A DNA stretch of 22,933 bases from JAAYCI01 sp031548875 (lineage in GTDB: Bacteria > Bacillota > Clostridia > Oscillospirales > Ruminococcaceae): positions 1 through 22,933 of the forward strand of contig JAVBQQ010000080.1 of assembly GCA_031548875.1 (NCBI GenBank), written 5' to 3'. This document shows positions 22,428-22,933 of this stretch, one piece after another. The notes beneath the pieces were generated by a model. It did no database searches and was not told the origin of the DNA. It was given only the letters and a program-made list of their open reading frames with translations. A program made the translations under genes and the position numbers. The number at the start of each line of letters is the position of its first letter. The first letter of the stretch is position 1.

Positions 22428-22933
22428 TCATTCCACGCCCAGCGTGGCCCACAAACGCTCCAACTGCCGCTGCATCTCGTCCGCCCGCGCGGTTTGCAAA
22501 AGCGCATCCAACGTATCCTTCGCCGCCGCCATGTCCACCCGGCCAACAGTATACTTTGTACGGCCCACCAGTCCGGGCGCCACGCTCAGTTCGTCCACGC
22601 CCATGGCCACCCACAGCGGCACGAGCCGTTCGTCAGAGGCGGCCTCCCCGCAGATGCTCACCGGGATGCCCGCCCCGCGGGCCGCGCGGCAGGTGTGCCG
22701 CACCGCGCGCACCACCGGGGGGCTGCAGCTCTCGTGCAGGTACTGCACCTGCGCGTTCTGGCGGTCGCTGGCCATGACGTACTGGGTTAGGTCGTTGGTG
22801 CCAATGCTGAAAAAATCACACTCACGCGCCAGGTCTTCGGCAATCAGCACGGCGGCAGGCGTCTCCACCATCACGCCCACCGGCATCCTCTCCGCGCAGG
22901 GCATCCCCTGTGCCAATAGTTCTTCTTTCGCCT
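22428..22933 (-). CDS. ptsI: PTS enzyme I, phosphoenolpyruvate-protein phosphotransferase (5' part missing)
   Basis: The last 168 residues of a cytoplasmic enzyme that passes phosphate from phosphoenolpyruvate to HPr to drive PTS sugar uptake. The visible part is the C-terminal PEP-binding domain. It has VGVMVETPAAVLIAEDLA, the signature DFFSIGTNDLTQY, a DR pair after it, and ICGEAASD holding the conserved active-site Cys (MCGE in E. coli). The end, after LVGRTKYTVGRVDM, matches the family's usual C-terminal helices. The full protein is normally about 570 residues, so about 400 residues including the phosphohistidine domain lie beyond the window. PEP synthase or pyruvate phosphate dikinase share this fold, but the spacing and the C-terminus fit enzyme I best. 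Confidence 0.9.
   Translation of the reverse strand, partial: AKEELLAQGMPCAERMPVGVMVETPAAVLIAEDLARECDFFSIGTNDLTQYVMASDRQNAQVQYLHESCSPPVVRAVRHTCRAARGAGIPVSICGEAASDERLVPLWVAMGVDELSVAPGLVGRTKYTVGRVDMAAAKDTLDALLQTARADEMQRQLERLWATLGVE

Overview
The window reads as chromosomal DNA from a GC-rich, low-branching Gram-positive bacterium of the Clostridia type. This is inferred from a tRNA-sensing T-box leader, lipoproteins with Clostridia-like architecture, an RND transporter without adaptor or outer-membrane partners, strong AGGAGG-type ribosome binding sites, and common GTG/TTG starts. Genes are densely packed and no mobile element, CRISPR array, tRNA or rRNA was seen.

Left part (1-5516, all minus strand). 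A sigma-70-type promoter at 5488-5516 drives an FG-GAP/VCBS-like lipoprotein, then an OmpR-type response regulator and a membrane histidine kinase: a probable envelope-sensing unit. A DUF1385 (YqhQ-like) membrane protein and prmC (release-factor methyltransferase, cut by the window edge) follow on the same strand, overlapping by 4 bases.

Middle part (5571-12760). Divergent from the lipoprotein, trxB and a KamA-family radical SAM enzyme form a plus-strand pair ending at a bidirectional terminator. Convergent with it is a TrpB2-type tryptophan synthase beta chain. Its roughly 500-base leader holds a canonical promoter, a T-box with a readable UGG (Trp) specifier and a terminator. After the terminator comes a 24-codon ORF with an excellent ribosome binding site and two near-adjacent Trp codons. 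This suggests two layers of tryptophan sensing, comparable in plan to the Bacillus subtilis rtpA (anti-TRAP) operon, and is the most interesting signal in the window. Upstream of it on the same strand lie a CPBP-family membrane protease, tadA, an SDR oxidoreductase and a DUF1697 protein, apparently one operon from a promoter whose -35 box sits inside a perfect palindrome.

Right part (12819-22933). A lipoprotein with a possible PrcB-like domain precedes a very large secreted subtilisin-family protease (S8 domain, Ig-like domain, eight FN3-like repeats with an A-B-A-B duplication). After a terminator comes an RND permease of about 1348 residues with a roughly 300-residue coiled-coil-rich insertion in its first extracytoplasmic domain. 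A bidirectional terminator separates it from the convergent 3' part of ptsI (PTS enzyme I), cut by the window edge.
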